A DNA stretch of 64,000 bases from CAYVWB01 sp964455395 (GCA_964455395.1 CAYVWB010000002.1:1-64000); one strand, 5' to 3'; shown: positions 8,464-19,281, counted from the first letter of the stretch. Notes: generated by a model not told the origin, from the sequence alone. Translations and numbers: made by a program.

Positions 8464-10830
8464 CTATTCCACGGTCAACGTCACGGCGTCGCGACGTCCC
8501 AGGTCGTCTTGCGCCACCACCCGATACGCGCCGGAGTCTGCTTCCAGAAACTGTGTGACCGTCGGCGGCCCCGTGGCGACGAGGCGGCCGTCCACGAACC
8601 AGTAGAGCGTGGTCACGTCCGGTCCGGCGCGCGCTGTCAGGGGAATCTTCTGGAAGGCAAGGGGTGCGCCCGGTCGCAGTGCGTAGGGGGTTCGCGCGGA
8701 AGGCGAGATGATGGCCGGCCCCCCTTGCGCCGGTTTCTGCGGACACTCCGGCGAAAGCGGCGGCAGCGTGGCCGGCGGCGCCAAACCCTCACGGCGCATC
8801 CACGCCGCCAGGGGGGCGGGCGGCGTGGTCACCAGCATGGGCCGCGCCGGACGACGGATGCGGGCGAGGCACTCTCCTTCCAGTCGCAGACCTGTTGCGT
8901 CGTCCACGAAGATGCGGCGGTGCAAGTCGCTTACTGGCAGCCGCGTGCGGCCGTGGATGCCGGTGACGACCATGGTCTCCGGCGTCCACGGGCTGGGCCG
9001 CAACCGACTTTCCGAACAGACCCGCACGTCCTCCAACGCCAGGTTGTCCGGCGTGGGCAGGCGCGCGCCGGGAGTCTCCACGGCGCGGATGACGTCGAAC
9101 AGCAGCGGCCCCGCAACCCGTGCGCCGGAGACGCCTCGCACGGCGCGACCGTCCAGGTTTCCCACCCACACCCCGATGGCGAACTGTCGCGTCACGCCGA
9201 TGGCCCAGGCGTCCCGATGCCCGAAGGAGGTGCCGGTCTTCCATGCTGTCGCCGGAGCGTCGCGGGTCAGGCTCCAAGCGTCGGGGAGGTCGCGTCGGGG
9301 CACCTCTTCCAGAATGGTGCGCACGAGGTGCGCCGCTTCACGAGAAAGGATGCGTTGAGGCGGCCCGGCCGGCTGGTTCGCCAGCAGCCGGGGGCGGCGG
9401 TAGAGACCTTCGCCGGCCAGCGCTGCGTAGAGCGCTGTGAGCTCCACCAGGGAAGCGTCGCAGGCGCCCAAGGCCAGGGGCAGACCGTAGTGGTCGGGCC
9501 CGTGCCGCAAGCGCAGCCCGCCGCGTTGCAGCAGATCGTAGAAGTGGCCCACCTTGGCGCGCGCCAAGACGCGCACGGCCGGCGCGTTCAGCGACTGCGC
9601 CAAAGCCTCCCGCACGGTGACGCGACCGCGGTATGTTTCGTCATAGTTTCTGGCAAGATAGCCAGCGTAATCCGTGGGAATGTCCAGAACCATGGACTCC
9701 GGGACGAGCCACCCTTGGTCGAACGCGAGGCCGTAAAGGAAAGGCTTGAGCGTGGAGCCGGGGGAGCGCTTTGCCAACGCGGCGTTGATGGGGCCGTGGT
9801 GGTGCGCATCAAAGAAATCATCCGTCCCCACCAAAGCTTGCACGGCGCGGCTTTCCACGTCCATCACCACCACGGCGGCGTTCTCCAGCCCCTCCCGCCG
9901 CAGCGCCGGCAGCCGACGTTGCATCACGCGCAGCGCCTGCCGCTGCATGGCGAGATCCAGCGTGGTCTCCACCCGCCATCCCGCTCCACTGCCTTGGCTG
10001 GCGCGGTGCGCCATGCGGCTGGCGTGTGGCGCTTCCATGGGCGTTGGGAAGAGCCGCGTGGGCAGCGCTTGCGTCTTGGCCATGGCCACTTCGTCCGAGG
10101 GGAACACGCCGGCTTCCCCCAGCGCGTCCAGCAGACGGTTGCGGGCCTGGCGCGCACGTTCCGGATGGCGGACGGGATCATACCCCTGCGGCGCTCGCGG
10201 CAAGACCGCGAGCAAAGCGGCCTCGCCCAGGGAGAGCGCTCGGGCGGCTTTGCCGAAATAGACGCGGCACGCAGCTTCCACGCCCACCACGTTGCCGCCA
10301 TAGGGGGTGTTGTTCAAGTAGAGCTCGAAGATTTCGTCCTTGGTGAAGCGCCGCTCCAGCTGTACGGCGCGGAAGCATTCCTCGGCTTTGGCGGCCAGGG
10401 TGCGGGCTTGCGGCGCAGCGAGGCGCGCCAGCTGCATGGTGATGGTGGACCCGCCGGAGACGACCCGCCAAGCGCGCAGGTTGCTCCACCCCGCACGGAG
10501 GATGGCCAGGGGGTTCACCCCGGGGTGCCAGGCGAAGTAGCGGTCCTCGGAGAAGCGCAAGACGCGTTGCAGCGTGGGTGAGACATCCTTCAGAGCGACG
10601 GGGTGCCGCCGTCGTCCATCCTTCGGCAGGAAGACGCGCAGGGGCTCGCCGCCGGCTGCCGTGACCATGACTGCCGGCGGCGGCGTGAGCGAGGAGGTCC
10701 GCAGCGGGAAGCGTCTGTCCAGCATGAAAAACGCCGTGATCAGCGCCACGCAGACAAGCGCGGCCCATGCGCCGTAGATCGTCCCATTGCGACGCAGCCA
10801 CTGCGTCGTGTGTCTCGCGCCAAGGCGCAT
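8464..10830 (-). CDS. pbpC: Penicillin-binding protein 1C (bifunctional transglycosylase/transpeptidase)
   Basis: Inner-membrane murein synthase of 788 aa. Order of parts: a membrane anchor at about residues 20-38; a GT51 transglycosylase domain with catalytic EDRYFAWHPG and GGSTITMQLAR; a transpeptidase domain with SxxK (SPGSTLKP), SxN (SLN in AQSLNAPAV) and KTG (WKTGTSFGHRDAW); and a C-terminal BiPBP_C beta domain ending in VAQDDLGRRDAVTLTVE, all typical of PbpC. All catalytic motifs are intact. It begins 2 bp downstream of the alpha-2-macroglobulin stop on the same strand, reproducing the yfhM-pbpC pairing known from Escherichia coli. PbpC is thought to repair murein after damage, with the macroglobulin guarding against proteases. 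Confidence 0.96.
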   Translation of the reverse strand: MRLGARHTTQWLRRNGTIYGAWAALVCVALITAFFMLDRRFPLRTSSLTPPPAVMVTAAGGEPLRVFLPKDGRRRHPVALKDVSPTLQRVLRFSEDRYFAWHPGVNPLAILRAGWSNLRAWRVVSGGSTITMQLARLAAPQARTLAAKAEECFRAVQLERRFTKDEIFELYLNNTPYGGNVVGVEAACRVYFGKAARALSLGEAALLAVLPRAPQGYDPVRHPERARQARNRLLDALGEAGVFPSDEVAMAKTQALPTRLFPTPMEAPHASRMAHRASQGSGAGWRVETTLDLAMQRQALRVMQRRLPALRREGLENAAVVVMDVESRAVQALVGTDDFFDAHHHGPINAALAKRSPGSTLKPFLYGLAFDQGWLVPESMVLDIPTDYAGYLARNYDETYRGRVTVREALAQSLNAPAVRVLARAKVGHFYDLLQRGGLRLRHGPDHYGLPLALGACDASLVELTALYAALAGEGLYRRPRLLANQPAGPPQRILSREAAHLVRTILEEVPRRDLPDAWSLTRDAPATAWKTGTSFGHRDAWAIGVTRQFAIGVWVGNLDGRAVRGVSGARVAGPLLFDVIRAVETPGARLPTPDNLALEDVRVCSESRLRPSPWTPETMVVTGIHGRTRLPVSDLHRRIFVDDATGLRLEGECLARIRRPARPMLVTTPPAPLAAWMRREGLAPPATLPPLSPECPQKPAQGGPAIISPSARTPYALRPGAPLAFQKIPLTARAGPDVTTLYWFVDGRLVATGPPTVTQFLEADSGAYRVVAQDDLGRRDAVTLTVE

Positions 10831-10832
10831 GG

Positions 10833-13800
10833 CTACTGCGCGCCCCCCTGCTCCGCTGGCGCGGTTTCGCTCACGAGGGGAACGACGGCGGAAGGCGTCG
10901 TCGCGGGTCGGGATTTCGGTCCAGCGTCATCGGCGTTCCGGGAAGGCTGCGTATCCTGTGGAGATGATTCCGCGACAGGGGTTTCCGATGCCTCCGGCGC
11001 CGGGACAGGCGCGCCCAGGTCGCTTTCCACCGTGAGGACCCCGAGCGCGTCCGTGGCCATGAGCGTGGGGTCGTACATGGCTTCGGCCAACGCCGGCGGC
11101 GCGGCGAAATCGCCGGCGCTCACGGCGCGCAGCATGGCGTAAAGCCGCGCGGGCTCTTCGCCGTCCAGGTCGAGGAAGTAGAGCACGCGGTCGTCGCGGA
11201 CATCCTGATAGGCGGCGTCAGCGGTTTTCTCGATCCAGGGGAGCCGTTCGCTCGTCTCCAGCCGGGGATTTTCCACCTCCAAGCCGGCGGGGAGCATGTT
11301 CACCAGCGCTACGTTGTCGATGGGGCCGGCCGTGCTTTCCAGGGTCAGCTCCATGACCAGCAGGTCGCCTTGACGGATGGCGTCTCGAGGATTCGCCGGA
11401 TCCACGGGGTCGCCCTGGCGGTCCAGCAGCTGACGGGTCAAGGTCATGCCGGCGGAGACAGGCTGGTGGGAATCCAGCGTGGGCAGCCCCATGGTGGAAA
11501 TCGTGTAGAAGCAGGAGCCCGGGGCGTAGCCGGGGTCCATGACGATGCGCAGGGGTTCGCGGCCGCGCAGGGCCTCTTCGCCGGCGAGGGAGAGGGGCGC
11601 GTCGCTGGAGAAGCGGATGACCTCGCGCTCGCCCATGTAGAGGGTTCCGCTGAAGGGCGGCGCCTCGGCCTGCAGCCGCAGGAAGCGACCCAAGGCGACC
11701 AGCGCCCACGCGCCTTCCTGTGTGTTGAGCACGGCGCGTTGCGAGAGGCTGTGATTCAGCAGACGGAGCAACTCCGGCACGAGACGCGCCACCCGCGAAT
11801 CGTTGGGGAGGACTTGCAGCAGCATGGCAAGACGCAAGGCCTCGTCCCGCACGACGGAGCCGAGGGCCCCGCCGGTGCGTGGGGCGTCTTCATCCGTATC
11901 GCGCATGCGCCAACGGTTCTCCATGAGCCGCTCCATGGCGTTGGTGTCGCCGGTTCTGGCGTACGCGCCAGCGAGTAGCGTCATGGCGGCGTCGTGGTAG
12001 CGCTCGGGGTGGCGGGCGGCGTGGGCGTTCATGAAGTCCATGGCGCCGCGGTCGGGGTGGTCGCCGCCGGCCACGGTCAGCGTGTAGAGCATGTACGCCA
12101 GGAGGGTGACGTCCTCGCGGCCTGAAGCGTCGCCGGCCTCGGGGGCGCCCAGCGACTCATCCACCATCCCTCGCGCTTGAGCGGAGACGTACGCCAGCGC
12201 GTCGACGAGCGCGTTTTCGTCCACCGTGAACCCGGCCGTGCGGGCTTCCAGCAGGAAGTGCGTCGCGTAGGCGGAGCCGAAGGGCCACGCCTCCCGACCG
12301 CCGGGCCACATGGCGAACCCACCGTCGCTCGTCTGCATGGCGAGCACGCGTTGGACGCCGGCTTGCACCATGGACGCGTAGCCGCGGACGTCCAGTTCCG
12401 GCTGCATGGTCTCGGCGAGGTCGCCCATGTAGAGCAGCGGGAACGCTTGGGAGACGGTCTGCTCCATGCATCCGTAGGGATAGCCCAGCAGATGTTCGAG
12501 TGTTCCCGCAAAGCGTATGGCCGGCGTGGCGCCCAGATGGACGGTGCGGCGCAGGTCTTCGTCCAAAAAGGTCTCGGCGTCGGGCATGGGCAGACACTCG
12601 GCGGAGANNNNNNNNNNCCGCGGAATCCAGCGCCCCCGCTTGGGTCAGCGTCTTAGGCGGCAATGGATGGCGGGACTCCAGCTCCACCAAGTCTGTGGCG
12701 GTTTCGTTGGCGCCGTCGGCCTGGAAGCGCGTGGTGATCCACCCCCTCGAAGCATCAGCGGCCGTCAAGGTGAAGAGGCCCATGCGTTCTTCGCCGTGCG
12801 GGACGTTCAGCGTCAGCGACTCGGGAGTGACGCTCGCGGGGCCTTCCGCACGCATGGTGAGCCCGAAGGCGGCGTCTTCACCCACGTCGTTGCGCACGCC
12901 CACAGGGACGAGGGTCCTGTCCCCCGGCGCGAGAAACCGCGGCAGCGTCGGCGTGAGCGCCAAGGGACTGCGCACCCGCGTCACGGTGTGGGTGGAGCCG
13001 AAGCGCGGTCCATTCACGGAGACGGCCATGAGCCGCAACGCTCCCTGGAACAGGGGCAGTTCGATGCTGAAGGCCGCCTCTCCGACGTCGTCGGCTTGGG
13101 TGGGTTCGAACCAGTACGCCACAGGTTTCACCCGGCGCAAGGACTCCGTGCGGACGTATTTGGAGAGCTTGGAGCCCTCGCCGCCGCCGGCAGGCGCAAG
13201 GCCTTCCACTTCCGGCAGGAGCATGGCGAAGGTGTCGAAGGCGACCACCTCCAGAGCGCGCTTGGCGTAGAAGTAAGGGAAGGGATCCGGCGTTTCCTGA
13301 CTGATGAGCTGCAGGATGCCTTCATCCACTGCAGCGAGGGTGACCATGGCTCCCGGCTCCGCCGTGACGGTGACGTCCAGGGTGGTCTGCGGCCGGACGA
13401 GATCCGGCGCGGCGATGGCGAGGGGCGCGTCGTTGACGAGACGGTTCACGTTCAAGGGAGCCGCCCCGAAAGCACGGCTGGCGGCGCCGGGCGTGTTCTG
13501 CGCGGCGGGTCGCACGAGCACCGCCGTCACATAGGCGTTGGGGCCGTACGCCGCTTGCATGGGGAATTCGATCTGAGCGGTGTTGCCGTCCATGACGTAG
13601 GCGGCGGCGTCGTACACGCGGCGGCCTTCCACGGTGACGAGCAGCGTGCCGGAGAAGGGCGCGCGCACCTGGATGGAGGCGGTTTCGCCGGGGGCGTATT
13701 CCTCCTTGTCCGGAACGAGCTCCAGCGTGGCGGGGTTGGCCACGGCCCATGGCGAATAACCCCATCCGCCGGCGTAGAATTCCAATTGCGCCGCGGCGCC

Positions 13801-16800
13801 CTCGGTCTCGCCTGTCATGTCGGTGAGCGACACGCGGTAGCTGCCGGCTTGGGGCGGCGTGACGGTGAACGAACCCTCAGCGCCGCGCACGGTCTGGGTG
13901 GAGACGAGCTCGCTGTCGCGCACGGATTCATAGGCGTAGCCGCCGGCGGGTGTGCGTCGCAGCACGGTCTGCCAGCGGTCGCGCCACAGCTTGGCGGTGA
14001 GGCGTTTCACATCCTTGGCGAGGGCGCCGTCCGGCGCCGCCACCACGTACTCCACGGAGATGGTGGCGCCCGGGTCGTAGCCTTGGCGTTCCAGTGTTTT
14101 CAAGCCGGGGTAGCGCGTGTAGGCATGCGCGGTGATGCGTTGCAACGCCGCCACGCCGCGACCGCCGCGTTCTCGCACGCGGGCGGTGATCTCTGCGGCG
14201 AGGGCCGCCGGCGGGGTCAGGTTCTCCGGCACGGTGAAGGCGAACTCGGCTGCGCCGGCGTCGTTGAGGGCGTCTTCCTGGCGTTCCAGTTCGCGTGGTT
14301 CGAAGGCGCGTTCCGGATCCCCGAAGACGAAGGCTTCGTACCCGTGCGGCGCGAAGGGCTGGGGCAGGAGTCGCACCTGGGTCTCCACGGGGAGGCCCGC
14401 AGCTGGCGGTCCGAAGAAGAACGAGGAAGCCACGGTGTAGGCGTACGCGTCGCCGGGGGTGGGCAGGCCTTGCGGCGTCTCGATATCCACTTTGATGCGA
14501 TCCGGGAGGAACTCCTCCACCTGGAAGCGGTATTCGCCGATGGTCTCCTCGGCGACGCGGACCTCGAAGACGTGTTTCCCTGTGAGCGCGTAGTCCGGCA
14601 CATCCACGGTGAAGGACGCGAGCCCCTGGTCGTCCATGGTCAGCAGGGTTTCGCCCAGCATCCGTCCGCGGGGGTCCAGCCGACGCAGGGTCAGCGGCAG
14701 AGAGGGCGGCGCAGCGAGGTCCGCCTGTCGCACCACCACCACGCCCTCCACGGTCTCGCCGGGGCGGTAGATGTCGCGTTCGCCGTAGCAGTAGGCCATG
14801 TAGCCGGAAGGCGGCAGGGCGCGGCCGCTCACGGGTTGGCCGGTGGTGTCCACGCCCATTTCGTCGAAGAGCAGGAAGCTCATGTCGTCGTCAAGCTCCA
14901 CCGTGATCATGAAGGGGGAGTGGCGTTCGTAGACGTCTTCCAGATTCTTGAAATGGACCATGCCTTGCGCGTCCGTCACGCCGGTGACCATGGGCTGGTT
15001 CTGCTCGGAGAGCACGGTGACCGTGGCGCCCTGCCTGGCCGCCAGGTCCGCGAAGGAGGCCACCCAGACGAAGAGGTCATCCACACCCTGCTTGGCCACC
15101 ACACCCAGGTCCGTGCGCAGCACCCACCGTTGGGAGGCTCGCCACTCGTTGGGTTTCTTCAGAAAGATGCGGTAGAAGCCCGGGGCCTCCGGCAGGTAGT
15201 CCCGAAGCGGCAGCGCCATGGGCTGCGGCTCGTTCTTCTCGTACGGGACAGAAAGCCGCGTGTCGGTGAGGCGGTCTCCCAGAAACTGCGAGAGCTCCAT
15301 GGCGTAGTAGTCGTCTTCGAAAAGCACGCCGGTGTGATAGTCCGTCAACAGCATGAAAATATTGTTGCGGTAGACGCGATCCACGGTGAGGTCCACAGCC
15401 TCCACGTTCACTGCTTCGAAGGCGAGGTTCTGCGCGCCGCGTTCTGCAAGGAAGATCCCCGCCCCGCCGGTGAAGCGCACGTCCGGAGCGAGATCCGGGA
15501 AGCGAACCTTCGTGCGGAAGGTCTCGGGGAGGATTGCGCCGTCCGCTGCAGTGAGGCCTTTTTCCAGCACGAGCGTGTACTCGGCGCCGGGTTCGAAGGG
15601 GCCGGCGAGGGTGAGGCCTTCGGCGTCGTAGCCCAGCCGGAACTCCACGCCCGGCTCCACGCGCACGGCGGGTTTGGCCTTGTCCGGGTCCACCGGCGCG
15701 GAGAGCGTCACGGAGAGCGTGCCCGAGGCGGCGTTCATCTGGCGCGTTTCGGTTTCACCCACATGGAGGACGGGGTCCAGCGCCAGGCGGTGCGTCAACG
15801 CGAGGGGCGACTTCAGGGGGATGTTGGAATTGGCCGGGGTGAGGCTTTCGTCCACCGCCACGGTCAGCACGCGGCCTTCCCGCGTCTTGGGGACCGGTTC
15901 GGAGAAAAACTCCATCGTCGAGGAATAATAGGATCCGTGCAGGGTGAAGGGGACGGTCCCGTTATCCGCCGCAGGGTCCTTCAGGGTGACGTGTTGAAGA
16001 AATTCCTCGCCTTTGACGGGCCTGTTGAACTTCAGCCGGACGCGCAGCCGCGCCTTATCCGGTTCGTCCTGGACGAATTCCTCCCAGATGCGTTGCTCCT
16101 GCAGAACGAAATCCGCCATGCGCAGCTGAAAGGTGGCGGGTCCCAGGAAGCGCTGGCCTTCCGGCAGAAACGTTTCGGGCTTGAGGGTGACGCCATAGGC
16201 GGCGGCTTGCTTGAAAGGTTTCTCGGGTTGGAAGCGCAACATGAAGGGGCTGACCCAGCGCCATGCGCCCTGGGGCGCGCCGTGCACGAGGGCGGGCGTG
16301 GCGGCCGGCTGCTGGCCCACCTGGTCCGAGTCCACGAGGGGTTTGTCGAACGCGAGCAGGATGAAGCGGCCGCCGCTGCGGTCGATGATGGCGGCGGCGA
16401 GCTGCGTTGCGTCGGGGTCCGCGTCGGGGTTCGGGGGATAGACGTCCGGATCGGGGGCCATGACCGGCTCCAATGCGGGTTCCTCTTCGGAGGCCGCCGC
16501 CTCGGTTCGAGCGTCGGGGTCCGTGTCGTCTCTGGCGGTGGGGTCGGCGGCGCGTTCTTCGTCGAGGGGAAGAACAGAGGTGGCTTCGGGCTGCGCCGGC
16601 TGCGCCGGTTGTACCGGTTGTACCGGTTGTTCCGGCTGGGTGGTCTCCTTGAAGGCGTCCGGGCCGCGCTCCATGAATTCGGAAGTGGACTCGCTGAAGA
16701 GCATCCACGCCTGCACCAGCGCCACGATGACAAGGGCGCCGATAAGCACGTTCTTGCCCGTTTCGCCTGCCTTGCCGGCTTGTTTCGTCGTGCGGGATTG

Positions 16801-16830
16801 CCGGGAGGAAGTGTCGTTGTGCTCGCTCAT
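10833..16830 (-). CDS. Bacterial alpha-2-macroglobulin, thioester type (interrupted by an assembly gap)
   Basis: Large periplasmic protease trap of about 2000 residues. The start ATG (16830) gives a cytoplasmic tail, one membrane segment (NVLIGALVIVALVQAWMLF) and a Pro/Gln-rich linker (QPVQPVQPAQPAQP). The MG domains follow (HYGERD-type YCYGERDIYRPGETV), then the bait region. After the gap come the thioester motif GCMEQT (in GYPYGCMEQT) and the terpenoid-cyclase-like thioester domain (QTSDGGFAMWPGG). A run of 10 N at 12608-12617 separates two fragments in different frames. The gap is therefore not truly 10 bp, and residues between ALDSA and SAECLP are missing. Most homologues are lipoproteins, but this one is anchored by a transmembrane helix with no lipobox. 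pbpC follows after 2 bp. Confidence 0.93.
12608..12617. other. Assembly gap (10 N) inside the alpha-2-macroglobulin gene
   Basis: Ten unresolved bases. The flanking reading frames of the same gene are offset, so the real missing length is not 10 bp. From the protein on either side, a modest stretch between the last MG domain and the thioester domain is absent. Confidence 0.95.
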
Positions 16831-16989
16831 GCAGCGCCTCGCTTTGCCGTGCCTGCTGCGGTTTCCGCGTCCCGTTCGGGGAGGGCGCGTCTGCCGAAGA
16901 TTCTCGGTGGGGGGGATGGCGTCATCCAGCGACGCCGTGGACCGCCAATACTCTACCATCGCCACACGTCGCGGCGCAAACGTTTTCCC

Positions 16990-17017
16990 TTGACCGCTTC
17001 CTCCGATGCCCTATACT
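16990..17017 (+). promoter_or_regulatory. Sigma-70 promoter abutting the lytic transglycosylase start
   Basis: TTGACC at 16990-16995 and TATACT at 17012-17017 are separated by 16 bp. Only 5 bp separate the -10 box from the ATG at 17023, so transcription would start at or just after that A. Either the mRNA is leaderless or a later start codon is used. Confidence 0.65.
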
Positions 17018-17022
17018 CCTGT

Positions 17023-17904
17023 ATGATGCGAATGACGCCCCACCGTTTCAGACGCGCCGTCTGCCCACAGGCCGCGCGCCTCTCTTCTCGCGTGTGTTGC
17101 GCTGCGGGCTTGTTCTGGCTGGTCGTGAGTCTCTTCGGCGCGGTGTGGGTCCCCAGCGCCTTGGCCGATCGCGTCTACGGATACGAAGATCCTCTGGGCA
17201 TGCTGCACCTGAGCCCCCGCAAGGTGAACGACAAGTACAAGCTGCTGTGGGAGGGTGAAACCAAGCCGGACCACGCCGCCCTGGTGCGGCTGCTGCGCGA
17301 GCGGGAGGCCGTCATCGCGCCGGAAGGCCCCCTGGACGGCTTCACCAACCTGCCCTCCGTGGCCACGGGGCTGCCCTCCTCTCTCACCCCCGGGAAATGG
17401 GCCGCCCGGCCCTACCCGCACCCCAGCGCGAAACGCTATCTGCCGCTCATCGAGCGCGCGGCGAGTCGGTACACGCTGGACCCCCTGCTCGTCTACAGCG
17501 TGATGGAGCTGGAGAGCGGCTTCAGAGCGCGCGCCGTTTCGCCCAAAGGAGCGCAAGGGCTCATGCAGATAATGCCCGCCACGCAACGCGACCTGGGCTT
17601 GGCCGACGCCTTCGACCCTGCCGCCAACGCTCAGGCCGGCGCGCGCTACCTGCGCTGGATGATGACGCGGTTTCAAAGCGTCCCCCTGGCGCTCGCCGCC
17701 TACAACGCCGGCCCCGGCGCCGTGGCCAAGTACGGCGGCGTGCCGCCCTACGCCGAGACGCGACGGTACGTGGCGCTCATCATGGCGCGCTACAACCGCC
17801 TTCTGCTTCAGGACAAACAGGACCGCGCCGCGCAGGCCCTGGCCGACGCCGCCGCAGGCGATCCCGGCCCCCCCCGGACGAAGCCCCCGTACAGTGAACC
17901 CTGA
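17023..17904 (+). CDS. Lytic transglycosylase, Slt/MltE-type (periplasmic)
   Basis: Cleaves the MurNAc-GlcNAc bond of peptidoglycan. The protein has a long basic N-region and a signal peptide (hydrophobic core GLFWLVVSLFGAVWV, cleaved after SALA near residue 48). A DUF4124-like start follows (DRVYGYEDPLGMLHLS), then the SLT domain from about residue 140 with catalytic Glu in YSVMELESGF, GAQGLMQIMPAT, ANAQAGARYL and ALAAYNAGPGAV. No ribosome binding site precedes the ATG codons at 17023, 17026 or 17032. The promoter position suggests a leaderless transcript or an internal start: a GTG before CCAAGLFWLV would give a normal-sized signal peptide. Confidence 0.93.
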   Translation: MMRMTPHRFRRAVCPQAARLSSRVCCAAGLFWLVVSLFGAVWVPSALADRVYGYEDPLGMLHLSPRKVNDKYKLLWEGETKPDHAALVRLLREREAVIAPEGPLDGFTNLPSVATGLPSSLTPGKWAARPYPHPSAKRYLPLIERAASRYTLDPLLVYSVMELESGFRARAVSPKGAQGLMQIMPATQRDLGLADAFDPAANAQAGARYLRWMMTRFQSVPLALAAYNAGPGAVAKYGGVPPYAETRRYVALIMARYNRLLLQDKQDRAAQALADAAAGDPGPPRTKPPYSEP

Positions 17905-17927
17905 TGGCTGCAGGCCGAGCCCCGCCT

Positions 17928-18500
17928 TCAGGGCTGCGCTTGTCGCCGGCGTTCGGCGACCTTGCGCCGCGCCAGCTCCACGATGGCGTAGCCGTCCTCG
18001 GAGGCGTCCACGTCCCGTCGGGGCATGATGAGGCCCAGCAAGGTGTCCAACTGGATGATGTAGAGATTCTTCGTCTCCAGCACGTCCAACACGGCGTCCC
18101 AGACGAACTCCGTGCTTCCCAGCGCGGAGTGTTGCCGCAGATGCGCCTCGTCCGCCGTGACGGTCTTTTCGCCCAGGGTGACGCCACCTTCTCGCGGCAG
18201 ACTGATGCGCGCCATGCGCCGTTGGAAATAGGCCGCCAAGATTATCGCAAGGACGGCGAAGCCGACGCCGCCCGCCAGCACAGAGTAGACATGCAAGCCC
18301 CACCGCTCCCCGAACACGATGATCACGAACATGATGATGACGAGCAGGAAGAATATCGCGAAGTTCTTCCAATTCTTCAGAAAGCCGGTGGCGTCGTTCT
18401 GGACGCGTTTGACGATGAATTGCTGGAATTCCAGAAAATCCCGCACGGTCACGGTGGTCCGGCAGCTATGGGCTTTGGCGGAGTTGTCGTCGGAAAGCAT
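17928..18500 (-). CDS. YcxB-like membrane protein
   Basis: A 190-residue inner-membrane protein with two transmembrane segments (about residues 47-65 and 70-92) and a C-terminal cytoplasmic YcxB-like domain. The domain is recognisable from the terminal VLETKNLYIIQLDTLLGLIMPRRDV pattern, in which a strand is followed by a conserved P-K/R-R turn. The family has no established function. It is convergent with the lytic transglycosylase, with 23 bp between the stops, and stands alone as a transcription unit. Confidence 0.8.
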   Translation of the reverse strand: MLSDDNSAKAHSCRTTVTVRDFLEFQQFIVKRVQNDATGFLKNWKNFAIFFLLVIIMFVIIVFGERWGLHVYSVLAGGVGFAVLAIILAAYFQRRMARISLPREGGVTLGEKTVTADEAHLRQHSALGSTEFVWDAVLDVLETKNLYIIQLDTLLGLIMPRRDVDASEDGYAIVELARRKVAERRRQAQP

Positions 18501-18669
18501 GCCACGATCCTCGCAAGGGTATTGGAGATGACGTCAGCTTCCCAAAGAATGCCCGCTCCTTGAGACAATGGCAAGCAACAACGCCAGGCGCGCACGGCGA
18601 CACGCCGTTGTCACCCGCCTTGCGCATACTGTGGCGCTCCAGCTCCACGACGCCACAGGGAGGTTCATC

Positions 18670-19281
18670 ATGCGTCCACGCATCTCCGGGTCGTTTCGTC
18701 TTCACCGTGCAATCGCCACGGCGTGTTCCTTCGGGGTGCTTCTCGCCCTGACGTGCCTGCTGGTCGTCACCGCGGAGGCCTTCGAACGCCAGTCCACGCG
18801 CACCGGCCCCGGCGGCAGGTCCAGCGAAACCACGGTCACACGCAAGCGAACGGGCCAGGGGACCGTCGAGTCCACGCGCATCACCACGGGTCCCCGCGGC
18901 GGCACGGCCACGCGACAATCCCGCGGCGTCTGGGATCCCGAGACGANNNNNNNNNNNNNNNNNNNNNNNNNNNNNNNNNNNNNNNNNNNNNNNNNNNNNN
19001 NNNNNNNNNNNNNNNNNNNNNNNNNNNNNNNNNNNNNNNNNNNNNNCCAGTCCACCACCACGGGTCCCCGCGGCGGGACCGTCACCGGCAGCGGGACCAC
19101 GCAGCGCACGGAAGACGGCGTCGAGTCCACGCGCACCACCACGGGCCCCCGCGGCGGCACGGCCACGCGACAATCCCGCGGCGTCTGGGATCCCGAGACG
19201 AAGACCTTCAGCCGCCAGTCCACCACCACGGGTCCCCGCGGCGGGACCGTCACCGGCAGCGGGACCACGGTCGTCCCCTAG
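18670..19281 (+). CDS. Secreted Thr/Gly/Arg-rich tandem-repeat protein (interrupted by assembly gap)
   Basis: Begins with a signal peptide (hydrophobic core FGVLLALTCLLVV, cleaved after AEA). The mature part is built of repeats combining S/T-rich stretches with TGPRGGT and a RQSRGVWDPETKTFSRQ linker. At least two long repeats are visible. The run of 100 N at 18947-19046 falls inside the repeat array, so the number of copies and the total length are unknown. A GGGAGG sequence lies 6 bp before the ATG at 18670. Similar low-complexity periplasmic proteins occur in Desulfovibrio-type genomes, with no known role. I cannot assign a function. The DNA itself repeats with high identity, which explains the assembly break. 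Confidence 0.8.
   Translation: MRPRISGSFRLHRAIATACSFGVLLALTCLLVVTAEAFERQSTRTGPGGRSSETTVTRKRTGQGTVESTRITTGPRGGTATRQSRGVWDPETXXXXXXXXXXXXXXXXXXXXXXXXXXXXXXXXXXQSTTTGPRGGTVTGSGTTQRTEDGVESTRTTTGPRGGTATRQSRGVWDPETKTFSRQSTTTGPRGGTVTGSGTTVVP
18947..19046. other. Assembly gap (100 N) within tandem repeats
   Basis: One hundred N, a conventional placeholder for unknown length, between two near-identical copies of the coding repeat. Collapsed repeat copies are the likely cause. Confidence 0.97.

Noticed and set aside
8452..10581. A 709-codon plus-strand frame opposite pbpC
   Set aside because: The opposite strand encodes an intact PbpC with all catalytic motifs; the antisense product is low-complexity Arg/Gly/His-rich.
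12517..17904. A very long plus-strand open frame opposite the alpha-2-macroglobulin gene
   Set aside because: It is a codon-bias shadow in GC-rich DNA; only its last part (from 17023) is a real gene, the lytic transglycosylase.
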